Program-made: the position numbers and the translations under genes
NCBI GenBank assembly: GCA_037039925.1
Contig: JAXRKP010000672.1
Coordinates: 152,501-216,500 of the forward strand
Source: Doris montereyensis
Taxonomy: Eukaryota > Mollusca > Gastropoda > Nudibranchia > Dorididae
DNA: 64,000 bases
Reading direction: 5' to 3'
Notes under the pieces: generated by a model
Database searches by the model: none
What the model was told of the DNA's origin: nothing
Seen by the model: only the letters and a program-made list of their open reading frames with translations
Shown here: positions 36,201-46,367 of the stretch, piece after piece
How positions within the stretch are numbered: position 1 is the stretch's first letter
Layout: every line of letters begins with the position of its first letter

Positions 36201-39200
36201 CAACTCCTTGAGTCAGTGAGAGTATTTTTCTCACTTCAAAGTGCATTTATGTTGATTTTTGTTGTTGGATCATAAATGTAAAACTTGTTTTTATATATTA
36301 ATGCTAGTATATAAAATCAAAATGCACCTAGATAATCTTTAAAAATAAATTAATATGTTCCCTCTTTAACCATTTCTAAATATAAAATGATCTTAAACTT
36401 TCCAGAATTTTCGGGGGATCACATAGCTTGCGCATCCCCTGTCTTTCCAGCCAATATGCTTCTGGGTGATTATGTGGCAAAAGTACGGCAGCTGCTGAAG
36501 AAACAGGTTCGCAGCAATACTGTGTCAGAGCGTTGTTTGGGTGGGGACTAGCTTTTGTATTTCATCTCTTGTATTTTCGTATAAAAAGTCATCATTCCAT
36601 CTTTTCCTTTTTGTTGGTACTGTAATTAATCTCAAGTATTTTGTAGGCAAGATCTCATTTTATTGTACTGTTACACCCTTGAAGTTGGAAGTAAAAAGGG
36701 AATTATAACATATATAAGTTACTAAAATTTTCAACAGACATGAATTGATGTTACCAGCTACTTCATTAAAAGAGAATTTTATTCAGGATTGTCAAATCAT
36801 TTGTATATTATTGCTCATACCTGTTATATGCATATTATATGCGCCATTGTTTATTATTATCATTGAAAGTGTGGAATTCTTTTTCTTTTCCTTTAGGTCC
36901 AAACGATATTGGCAGGATTTGAAAAGCGAAAAGAATATATAGCTGCCTTTCTCAGTCATTTTGGAAAGTAAGATTTTCATTTCTCTGACATTCATTTTCG
37001 TTATGGACATGTTTGTTTAATAATGTTTTTCTTTGTTGTAATAATCACCACACAATGAGATACGAATGTGAGAATTGATCAATGAGGAGAAGATAAAATT
37101 ATATTTCACTTTGTCTAAAATATTCTAATACCACCAACAGATTCTTTCTTTTTAATCAAACGAAAAACTGTTGTCGCTTGTTAACAATTCATATTAATAA
37201 TTTGTTGAAGCTAATTTTCTTTCTGCTCTTACATTTTTTTTTACTGATTTTCTTGTTTATTATAAATCAAAAAACATTACACAGAGTTATTTCAATTATT
37301 GTAATATGATAATGGTTTCTGAAACAAACTTGGATTTAAATAAGGTCCAGCTGCATATTTTTAAAGCACGAATTAATCTACTTTTCATATTTTCTCTGGT
37401 TCAATCTCAAGGTTAAGACTTAGCATTGAGATGGTCGTTAAGTCATTACAATAATAAGTTGTTTTTTTTCTTTTGATATGTTGCACACAGATTTTATTGT
37501 TATTACAAATCTTTTAGATTTATTTAATGTTTTGAGTCACATTTTATTGTTCTTTTGTAGAGAGGGAATTGATTTTTATTTTTTTTGTTCTGTGAGAAAC
37601 TTGAACCAGTAAATGCAAAAATGTTATGAAGTGCACAATTTTTGTATCTCACAATTTGTTTAACCTTGAAAACATTATGCCCATTGGTTTTTGACAGGTC
37701 TGTTTTAGAATATGATGCTGAAAACTTTGAAAAAATTGTTCTGCTTCTAGAATGGAATGATTTCTTTTCACATTCACAGGTAGGTATTTTTATAGCACCT
37801 GCAGCATTATCCTTCAACATGTAAATCTGTCATGAGCCATCTTGTCTTTGACAAATAGAATATATTCAGCTACCAATGTTGCTGTTTTCTTTCTCAAAAC
37901 AGCTAAGTTGTTCTTTGACTTTAAAATTATGTCTTTTGGAAAAAGATAATTCTCCTCAGCCTTCTATGTTGCAAAACTTGTATTTAATTGTAAAGCATAT
38001 AATGCTAATTTATATAAGACTGCTATCCATATGAAATTCAAATGATAACAATTATTACTTAACTGTCAATGTGTAGTGATATATCATCTTTGAACACATT
38101 GTTTGCTTGGATATGATTTATTGAATTCACAACATTTCAAAATCAGTAGTGTGTAGTGTAGTTACTTCCTTGTTTTACTTCTTTCTTTTTAAAAATTTTT
38201 TATTACAGTTGAACTACCAATGTATTTTCCTGCGGACCATCCTGTGTTCATTTTTAAATCAGTTTACCACAATCAAAATAGAAAACCCTACTCAGAGCGA
38301 CATGTAGATTTCCCATACAGCCCAAGATGGACTGGCGACGAGATGGCGAAGAGAGCTAGGTAATTCAAACTTGTTTGTGCACTCCGTCAAGAGTTGAGAG
38401 CTGGTCATCATGGAGTGGTCTGTGAGAGGATGAATCTTTGTGATATTTGAATTTATGTAGATTTTGTTTGATATTCATTGGGGGTTTTTTTTAGGACAAG
38501 ACCCAACAGGCCTTACCTCTTCTCTTAATAGGTCTGTTACAGGCTTCTCTCACTTAAAACTACAACAAGGGTTAGGATGGTGAAGACATTTGGTAACTAT
38601 GTAGAAATATGTTGTTTTTTTAGGTCAACACATGTGTCATACGAAGAAAAATATCCATGGGTAAAAAGGACATACGATTTTTCTCAAATTTTCTCACCAT
38701 GCTTAAAGAGGGCCGGGCAGTGGACAGGTCAGCACCTATACGGGGAGTAGATGATCCCACCCTCCATGAGTTAACCCTGACAGAAAATAACAACCTGCTG
38801 CCTTGCAGGCTGGCTTGAAGCACTAAAGGCTAAGGGAGTTAACCCTGACAGAAAATAACAAGGCCTGGTAGGGGGTCTCAATGTGGCAGCCCTACCATCT
38901 ACCTAGGGTACAGTGGGCTAATCCCCTGCTTATCCAAAACCAAACAGATTCAGATAACTAAATATAATATAACCGGCTTGATCTTTTGAAGACGAACTTG
39001 GAAACGAATACGGACTGATTTTGGAACATGAAAGAACAATAAATAGAAAAGAGTTAAATTAGTTGAAGAAATGGAAAAATTCAAATAGATATTTTGGCCA
39101 TTAGAAAAGGAATAGAAAATGTAAGACTGAATCATATTTTAATCTTCTCAGGAGTAGATGTCAAAGATAGAGCTAGAGCAGGAGTAGGCCTCCTAGTGCA

Positions 39201-41216
39201 TAAGAGGCATGAAAAGCTACTAGAAAGTTGGAAATTTATAAGCCCACGGCTATTAGAGGTAAATATTAAACCAAAAGGATGAGAAATTAAATTATTAATA
39301 GCTTATGGATCAAACGAAGACGCAACTAAAGAAGAAAAAGATATCTTCAAAAACTATTTACAAATGGCTGCAGAGAATCTTAAACCCAAACAGGAATTTA
39401 AACGCTAGAGTAGGCAACAATGTAGAAACGTCAGGAGGAGTAATAGGTAAAGAAGGAGAGACAACTTCTCCAAATGGAGAGAGACTAATAGATTTTTGCT
39501 TAAAGAATAACAGAAAAATAGCCAACACCTTTTTCTTCATAAAGATATCCACAAATATACAAGAGTAAATGGAGACAGGTGTGAAAAGTCATTAGGTGTG
39601 AGAAGCATTTAAAAGGTTTTACAATAAACCAACATGTGCAGTGAGAGTAGCTGGAAACATATCTGCAGAATTTGATGTAGATATAGGAGTAAGACAGGGT
39701 TGTATCCTAAGTCCTCTTTTGTTTATCACATTTATGGATTCAGTTGCAAAAGCATCCTCAAAAATGAATGTAGGTGAAATCAGTAAATGTATCAATGCTT
39801 TCATTTGCCGATGATTTAGTTCTGTTTGGAAAATCAGAAAGTGACCTTCAGTTGAATATCAACATTATGAACAATGAACTAAATAAAAGAGGAATGAGAG
39901 TAAATGCAAAGAAAACCAAAACAATGCTAGTAACTAGGGAAGCTAAAACACAAAATCTTAAATTGGGCAAGGAGAATTTAGAACAAGTTCAAAGCTACAA
40001 TTACCTAGGAGTAATGATTAACTCTGAGGGAAAACTAAGAGAAGAAATCAGCCAGAGAATCCACAAGGCAAGTGCAATATATAACCATCTAGGATAGGCA
40101 TTTGTAGATAAGCAAGAATTGTCAACAAAAACCAAAATGGCAGTATACAATACAGTTTATTGTCTTACTCTCCTCTATGGCAACGAAACCTGAACCTTAG
40201 ACAGTAGAGAATACAGTAGAGTACAGGCAGCTGAAATGAAATATCTTAGAAGACTAGTAGAGAAAACTAAAAAAGAGACAAAATCAGAAACACAACAATA
40301 AGAGATCAAACCAAAGCAGATGGCATAAAAACTAAGATAGAAACAAATCAATTGAGATGGTTTGGGCATGTAAACAGAATGAATGACAATAGAATAACTA
40401 AATCAGTATACAGTGCTAAAGCCCAAGGTAAAAGACCAAAAGCAGACCTCGGAGAAAGTGGGAAGAAGATATAAAAGAGGCATTGAAGCATAGAAATTTA
40501 ACTTTTTTGGAAGGAAACAGAAAATGCCAGGACAGGGCATCCTGGAGAAAAATCGTCTCAGGCATCTGAACCCATACACCGAAAGGTAGAATGGGAACTG
40601 ATAAAGAAAGAAAGAGAAAGCTTAAGAGGAGAGCCTACATTATATCGGACTGTCTGTCTGACAGACCATGAGTAACACCACTCGACAACGGAGTAGGGAA
40701 GGGAAGGGGCGGATAAGGGTGATCAGAGCTGAGGCAGCCAAGTTCTGCTGCATAGTCTTGTGCATGCGTACACAAAAAATAGTTAAGATAGATGTAGATG
40801 CCACACACACATGTATGACATATTTTGTCACTGGGGCAAGACAAGAAGAGGTTATCAAGTTTATTTTGCATAGGAATTGACTCATTAAATGCTACAAATT
40901 GAAGACGGACTACAAAAACCTGTTGCATGTTGCCGAATAAGCGTTTGTAAAATTTTGTTACATGAACAAATTTGTATTTTGGCGGCGTACAATTTGGCGG
41001 AGACTACTGTATTACTGAACTATTAATTGTTCACAAGAATTATAAATACTACATCAGAAAGCATGGAATTATATTTGAATTGTAACGAACACGTTAAAAA
41101 GGAAAGCAAATTGTTTTAATTGCTTTATTTTATTTAACTTTATCCTCAGTGCCTACATTCTTGATGAAGCTATCAGAAGCTTTCAACTGTCTTCTGTAAA
41201 GAATGCAGACAAATGA
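27120..41216 (+). CDS. BABAM2: BABAM2 (BRE) homologue, 11 exons, two apparent +1 frameshifts
   Basis: BABAM2 is the UEV-domain scaffold that joins BRCC36 and Abraxas-type subunits with BABAM1 in the BRCA1-A (nuclear, DNA damage) and BRISC (cytoplasmic) K63 deubiquitinase complexes. Exons: 27120-27239, 27559-27620 (or from 27553), 28261-28358, 29413-29594, 30127-30198, 31676-31771, 36406-36506, 36897-36967, 37698-37783, 38209-38359, 41150-41216. Diagnostic segments in order: W-EIIF and PPDFIF (first UEV-like domain), LLSIPYPES and LRLSP, IFGGSHSLRIP, EKRKEYIAAFLSHFG, EYDAENF, ELPMYFPADHPVF and FPYSPRWTGDEMAKRA (second UEV-like domain), ending SAYILDEAIRSFQ. Length is 367 aa (human 383) if one C is skipped in exon 1 (near 27189-27191) and one in exon 7 (near 36436-36439); as written, both exons hit stops. 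Total coding length is divisible by three only after removing both. Probably a consensus error; a decaying copy is the alternative. Confidence 0.92.
28815..29176. mobile_element. TA-flanked inverted-repeat element 3 (BABAM2 intron)
   Basis: Left CAGTGGGCACCACTTATAAC after TA; right end, reverse-complemented, reads AAGTGGAAACTGGTTATAAC, also before TA. Internal 'cttataagaggg' and 'cttataataggattctgt' echo the termini. About 360 bp, non-coding, pogo/Tigger-like by its ends. Confidence 0.75.
30670..30980 (-). repeat. tRNA-derived SINE, family B, copy 2
   Basis: Minus-strand family B body ('gtgatctctgtgcttttgg', 'tgccctgtaaacagttgagg', 'gttatgatctgcatacagga') with the tRNA-like head at about 30925-30978. 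A G-rich insertion lies at 30843-30862. In a BABAM2 intron. Confidence 0.85.
32280..35665 (-). mobile_element. LINE (I/Nimb-type), main part: endonuclease end, RT, RNase H
   Basis: Minus-strand decayed ORF2, read from high to low coordinates. Endonuclease C-terminal half: DFYGHSPQWGYPNYNN near 35.6 kb and RDLTIHSSD..SDHRPIL near 35.4 kb. RT: SPGPDKVHNEMI near 34.7 kb, KQAGFRANSCTEDQL near 34.43 kb, VDLQQAYDRV near 34.32 kb, LLQGSSLSCTLF near 34.15 kb and ALYADDLAIW near 34.07 kb. RNase H: VYTDRS near 33.18 kb, NFEAEA near 33.06 kb and WIPGH near 32.85 kb. A CPLC-HH-FEC zinc-knuckle-like tail lies near 32.5 kb. RT plus RNase H plus an AP-type endonuclease is the I/Nimb plan. Several frameshifts and stops; dead copy in a BABAM2 intron. 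Confidence 0.9.
35670..36215 (+). mobile_element. Inverted 5' segment of the same LINE
   Basis: Plus-strand frames encode the missing N-terminal endonuclease of an I/Nimb-type LINE: LNRLQINICGIKSKKTELAK then LNDHNVHVALLQ near 35.88-35.98 kb, and after frameshifts ITKREQYHF and LNIYAPELL near 36.12-36.19 kb. Upstream, PPKKKKG-like basic codons resemble inter-ORF sequence. It is head-to-head with the minus-strand part, which resumes about 40 codons later in the domain. Confidence 0.8.
36406..36506 (+). CDS. BABAM2: BABAM2 exon 7 with extra C
   Basis: After acceptor TTTCCAG the frame reads RIFGGSHSLRIP, aligning with human EHALGGSSALHIP, then meets TGA. Dropping one C of ATCCCCTGT restores VFPANMLLGDYVAKVRQLL to a donor at 36507 (GTTCGC, weak but in phase with the next exon). 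Confidence 0.85.
38620..40665 (+). mobile_element. Decayed non-LTR retrotransposon, internally deleted (RTE-like)
   Basis: Plus-strand relic in the last BABAM2 intron. A 5' untranslated-like part with a repeated 'gagttaaccctgacagaaaa' lies near 38.77 and 38.84 kb. Endonuclease remnants (RAGVGLLVHKRH near 39.18 kb; RLIDFCLKNN near 39.48 kb) are followed directly by RT after a deletion (VRQGCILSPLLF near 39.69 kb; SFADDLVLFGKSESDLQ near 39.80 kb; YNYLGVMI near 40.00 kb). A C-terminal part has LLYGNET near 40.17 kb and RRKWEEDIKEALKHRNLTF near 40.45 kb. Many stops. The palindromic 'ctgtctgtctgacagac' near 40650 may mark the 3' end. Clade is judged by motif spacing only. Confidence 0.85.
41150..41216 (+). 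CDS. BABAM2: BABAM2 terminal exon
   Basis: Acceptor TATCCTCAG. Completes the Ser codon split at 38359 and encodes SAYILDEAIRSFQ then LSSVKNADK-stop at 41214-41216. Aligns with the human C terminus AYFKTFVPQFQ. A probable poly(A) signal AATAAA lies at 41396-41401. Confidence 0.88.
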
Positions 41217-41395
41217 ATAACTGGACTGTGCCTATGTCTTGATGAATTTATCAACACACTCAACTGTCTTCAGTGAAAAACCAAAAAGGAATTGTAGATC
41301 AGTGGATAATTGAACTATGCTCTTGGTGCTATATTTTTGTAATGTATATTTTGTCATGAAATGTAGAAGGAGCTCTTTGTATTTCGAAATTTTGA

Positions 41396-41401
41396 AATAA
41401 A
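41396..41401 (+). terminator. Probable poly(A) signal of BABAM2
   Basis: AATAAA about 180 nt after the stop codon, the nearest canonical hexamer downstream. Confidence 0.6.
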
Positions 41402-41419
41402 TACATGTTCCTTTTTTAA

Positions 41420-42850
41420 ACATTTGTTTTATTTTTGTATCCACTACAATATGAGTACCAGAAGCTTTAGTGTTTAAAAGATTTTATGTTTTAGGAATAC
41501 TTTTTTCCTTAATGACTTTTTATGAACACTTTTTCTTCTTTTATGTCCTTTAAATATTTTCTTCCTGTTTTTCCATTAGATATTGAAAACGAAAAGTTTT
41601 GTCTTCTATTTGAATTTTTTTCCCCCTTGCTCAAGGAATCCTTACTTTTATTTCGAATATCACTAGTTATTTATTGATTTTACGGCCATGAGTAACAGTC
41701 GTTTGTCGTATCAAAAAAGCAGTAGGCCTATCCTTGTCTACAGGCTTTATGCAATATGATCAGTAATACCTTATCAAAAAACATTGAATATTGTTGTTTT
41801 GTTTGCATTGTTTTTGTTGTATTTTCTTCTTTTTTTTTTTTCTTTTTTTGTGTGTTTTGTTTGTTTTGTTTTTACCTCTGTTTCTTTTTTTAATAATTGC
41901 AACTTAGTAAGAATGTAAATAACGTTGATGACTTCTACTGTGCAATAAATACTTGGCAAATAATCATATTTTGAGTTTTTTTATCTTATTTGTTAGGATG
42001 TGGATCTTGCTTCATTTGTGTCTTTCTTGAAATTTAAAAAGCAAAAAAATGCTGCTCATGAAACCATTGGTATTAAATGAAGGTAAATCAATTGAATTTG
42101 GGAAGATTTGATGTGGGTTTTTTAAAAGTTAGATTTGTGAATAATTAAATCTATATGATACACAAAGAAACCTGTTTTAACACTTATCGTTGTTCTAGTC
42201 TAAATCTCATTTGAACCCAAATTAATTCAGATTGATCTTTTGTTGTGATTCTCAGAGATATAAACAATACCTTTAAGTTAAAAACTTTCAAGAGAGTATG
42301 GCAATAATATCTTAAAAGCACTTTGTTACTGACAACAGGTTATTTGAGCACTAGATCTAGGTCTGGACATACACATGTCGACGGTGAAAGTCACAAATCA
42401 TGTAAGTCTAAACTTAGTAACACTTTTTCTTTTCTTGTTTAACTTTAGGAAGCCCCTATACTTGGTCTAGTTCGGATTCCGTGGCACAAACACCAATGGA
42501 ATCCCACATAATAACCATATGGGTAATCCATGTATCCCTATTGGATCTAGTTTTTGACACTTGCAAACCGTGTATGTCTGTGAAAATAAGTTATAAAATG
42601 CAGCATCATTATTCATTTTCTTTGATTTTCTCAAAACATCCAAAATTGGACTTACAAGGTTTTCAACTTTCAGCATCAATATAACTTTAACATTATAGGA
42701 AACTCGTTATGAGTGTTTTTCTTCTTTGATTTTTTTATCTGCCTATAAATGTTTTTGAGTATTGTAAAATTCCATCCAGTCCAAGAGGCCTATAAATTCA
42801 CAGCTTAATACCATTTCTGTACAACAGTAAAAGATGAATTAGAAATGAAA
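41420..42850. other. Intergenic stretch with two exon-like fragments
   Basis: Mostly AT-rich. At 41999-42080 a short plus frame (DVDLASFVSFLKFKKQK, then stop) follows a TTTGTTAG acceptor. At about 42450-42521 another short open stretch lies between AG and GTAATC. Neither could be linked to a known gene. Confidence 0.3.
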
Positions 42851-42851
42851 A

Positions 42852-43146
42852 TGAATTTATAGTCCGTATCTCCACACAAATGCACATCCTTTATCCCCCA
42901 GTGGGCCATTTCATCCAAAATCCTCCTCAACTCCCTGGGAGCATACAGTACAGCAGCCTGTCACACTGGCAAGTTCTTTCTCTTCCTATAGCTGAGTACT
43001 CATTCACATGTGAGTTGAATGAGTGAAGTAGCTTTCTAAGGGTATAATAAGATCATGAAAAAACAACTGGGCCAGCCAAGGGTTTTGAACCAGTGTCGTA
43101 GTGATTACAAACTCAAAACACTGCAGGTTCCTTACAACGCCTCTGT
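42852..43146 (-). repeat. tRNA-derived SINE, family C, copy 1
   Basis: Shares 'tttatagtccgtatc'-like start, 'ctcaactccctgggagcata', 'cagtacagcagcctg' and 'gtgattacaaactc' with 54795-55131. The minus-strand end (about 43090-43146) resembles a tRNA head with a GGTTCAAAACC B-box-like motif. Confidence 0.75.
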
Positions 43147-43159
43147 AAAGTAAGTGAGG

Positions 43160-43391
43160 CATGTGAAATCCCCCTTGAGCAGGACGCTGGTTTGTCCCAA
43201 ATTTTTGTCTCCGCCCAGCCGTTGCTTGCATCCATTTATACCTAGACGGAATGAGGAAATATGTATATATGTGTGAAGGAACTTTCCCAAGAACATAAGG
43301 TTGATTCTGTCATAATGTGGGAACCTAACCCCCAACCTTGCTACATGTTTTTCAAGTCCAAACATCCACCACTGATCCACCAACGTCACGA
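43160..43391 (-). repeat. Diverged SINE, family A type, joined to the family C copy
   Basis: Has the family A order (cccttgagcaggacgctgg, catccatttatacctagacg, ctttcccaagaacata, ending in ccaccactgatcc) but is clearly more diverged than the others. It directly adjoins the family C element, so the two may be a composite. Confidence 0.6.
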
Positions 43392-43810
43392 AAAACAGTG
43401 CACAATTTTACTGGTCAAAGACCTCAATAATAAAAAGAACCCAACTGATGTGATTCTGTAACTGTAAATACTTTACTTGTACAGTCTTTCCAAATATGTA
43501 TAGGAAACAGCATATGTCATTGCTGCCACTACAAAGATTACTGGATTTTTAGTTAATTCTAGTGTGCCTTACCTTGTGCTTGTCATCCTTAAGCTTAAAG
43601 TTAAAATGTGAGTTAGTTAAAGTCAAAAGTCTTATTTTTAAATCTCAGGGCCATTGTTCATGGTCAGGGTTGAATGAGCTAACAAACGTAACATAATTAA
43701 GCATGATAATTTATATATCACCATTATTACTCGTTTGTTGGTTTTAGATCTAGTCTAAACCATCTAATGTCTGTGATCAGAAACAAAAGAATTTAATCTC
43801 TATACTGGTA

Positions 43811-44074
43811 CCTCATTCAAGGTCGTTACAGTTTCAATAAGGTGAAATGGAACAGGTGACAATAATCACCTCCTGGCCAGGACGCTAGTCTGATGCAGGT
43901 ACTTACTCTCAACCTAATGCTTGCACCCCTTTGCACCTGGGTAGAGTGGGAAGAATGTGTGTGAAGTGTCTTTCCCAATGAACACAAAGTCAGACTTAGT
44001 TTTACTAGGATTCAGAAATTGGGACTTTATGATCCCCAGTCTGGCAGCCTAACCGCTAGGCCACCAACGCCACT
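43811..44074 (-). repeat. tRNA-derived SINE, family A, copy 5
   Basis: Well-preserved body ('ggacgctagtctgatgcagg' near 43881) and minus-strand tRNA-like head (GGTGGCCTAGCGGTTAGGCTG at about 44050-44070). Confidence 0.85.
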
Positions 44075-46200
44075 TTTATGCTAGTACATGTAGTACAAAA
44101 GACAAAAATCTTTGCTTTTCATATTCATGATTTTTATCCAAGTCTCTCGAATGAGGAAGAGGTGCTCACATATCCTATTGATAATTAAACAAAAACCTGT
44201 ACGAGTGAAAATAGTGAGGCCTCTAAGGGGAACAGTGAACCCTTTACAAGCAAAAAAAAGAAAAGTCAATCACTAAGACAGAGAGTCGTTGAGGGAATGA
44301 AATAAATGATTTGATAGTCGTGAGAAATCATTAATTTAAATATCTTCTGCATATTGGAAAATGTCACAGAAAAAATTAAACTGAAAGGAGTGTAAATAGA
44401 TACAATGTAGCTACAAAATAAACAAGAAAGATAATTGTATTATTATGGAAATACACATAAGCCAAATCAGAGAAAGGATAAAAAAGAGACTTAAGGCAAA
44501 CTGTAACAGAGAGAAAGAGGAGAGGCGGGGAGAGAAACATAATTATGATAAATTTATACATAGTACAGTTGCCACCGCTTAGCATTACAAGGTCCGTTCC
44601 TTTGTCTTTCCGTGACGCTATCAGTGGTGTGACGGTATATTGTATCTGTGTTATTTCTGGGCTGTTGCCTGTTTCTTCGTTTCTATAAACCTGTCCAATG
44701 GTACGTTAAACACTGAATAAGATAACCCCCTTTCCTCCAAATCAGAGCAGACTATCTTTTGCACACCTAAGACTCATAAAAAAAAAAAGTTTACACATGA
44801 CCATCCCTGCTTTTCTTAGCCCTAGATTACGTAAGAAGAGTCTGGGGAAATTGTCGGCTTCATCTTCTGTCTTACAGAAGTCCAGACACTCGACGTCATA
44901 ACTTCCATAAAAATATGTAACATTTACCACTACCAGTAGATGTACCAGTATTCGTTGGTCGGGAGGCAGTCTGATCCTGACGTCAAATTTAACGCTTGAA
45001 TTATGCATTATCATTCTCATCATCTGTGACGCTAATCAAAACCCTCATGCATGAAATAATCTATTGACTTTTATATAGAAAAAAATTATGTTACAGTTAC
45101 AGGGGGGAGGGGGAGGTGGGACATTGAGACTAGGGATATCGTTCACCATCTACTTATAAACAATACAATGTGCATACTTTTTTTTATCAACGTTTGTCTT
45201 AGTAAGGCAATACAAATTCCAATGACAACAAAGGGAAAAAAACAAGAATTTGTAGATTCAGGAATAATTACAAACCACTGGAAGTGAATGGGTGCATCAT
45301 AAGCAATTGAACACCAGACACATTTAGAGATAAAAACAATGCCCCTCCCTCAAATGAAAGAAGAAATAAGAGTGGCTAAACAGAACTCAGAGATCGGAGC
45401 TTGGATATCGACAAAGGAGATTAACAAAGCTTGAAAAAAGAAATCAAGATAATATCAAATATTATTTGTATTGATAGTGTCAACACCTACGAATGTGCTA
45501 AAAAGAAAAGTCAACTCCTCTATGTCATCAGAGCATTCTGCTACGTACTTCCTAGTGCCATCTGTTCAACACTGAAAGTGTAAATTTCAAACCAAAATAA
45601 AATTAGACATTTAACCATTTGTCCCTGATTAACTTCATTCTCTTGCTGAATGCACGAAATCCATCTTGACGCAAGCGTATTTTATTTAATTGTTAACTTT
45701 TAAAGTTTACTTTATTCTTTGTTGTTTTATTTTTTATTTTTGTTTTTGTTTTCGTTGGGTTTTCTTTTTAGGAATGAAAGATTTTCGACAATTTTCGTCC
45801 TCATCTGCAGGTCAGAAGTTGATCATACTAGACTAGGTGAACATGTAGCTCTATGCCCTAACTAACTTATGAGAGTTTTCTTCATCTCTCCCTGCAAATG
45901 GTATCGAAGTGTAGATGAAACCAGACAGACATATTATAATATTAATTTATAGAGGCACATTTAATCTTATTGGAGCTGAATAAGAACTTGTTTATTGCTC
46001 AAAGTTTAAGAACTTTAAAATTCCAATCTAATCTATGTTTGATGATATTTATTTTCCTTTGTATTCAAAATTCTTATATTTAGCAACTGTCCGTAATCTT
46101 CGATGATAGTTAGGTTACAGATATAATCTATTCGACATTTTAGAATCACTAATAGGACGAAGCAGTCAGACATCTTTCGGCAAGAAAATCGGGAAAATCC
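44075..46200. other. Intergenic stretch upstream of RRP36
   Basis: No recognised gene. A 93-aa minus frame at 45023-44742 has plausible composition but no domain I recognise and no clear splice partners. Confidence 0.45.
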
Positions 46201-46367
46201 GAATAGTACGTCATTATTGGCGCTTTCACTTTCAAGCTAACGTGGGGAAGACTACACATATTTAGGCCTATTCCTGTTGTTTTGAAGTCCACAATTCTAG
46301 GGCTAGATCGCATCTATCTCTTATTTTTTCCCTCAGATCCCTCTCAGCACTAGGACAAAAGTCACAG
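46200..46367 (+). promoter_or_regulatory. Probable RRP36 promoter and 5' UTR exon
   Basis: A GC-richer island contains TACGTCATTATTGGCGC (about 46207-46223; CRE/ATF-like and E2F-like words), then an untranslated segment ending CACAG/GTAAGG at 46367. The next acceptor is TATATTGCAG at 47481, giving a 5' UTR of about 55 nt before the ATG in the next exon. The transcription start is not determinable. Confidence 0.45.

Noticed and set aside
27120..41216. Calling BABAM2 a processed pseudogene
   Set aside because: Introns with proper splice sites are present throughout, so it is not retroposed; the two C-run changes alone do not prove loss.
42450..42525. Open segment between AG and GTAATC as an exon
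   Set aside because: Could not be connected in phase to BABAM2 or any neighbouring exon, and neither strand gives a recognisable protein.
44742..45023. 93-aa minus ORF
   Set aside because: Reasonable composition but no recognised domain, no clear splice sites and no partner exons; kept only as part of the intergenic description.
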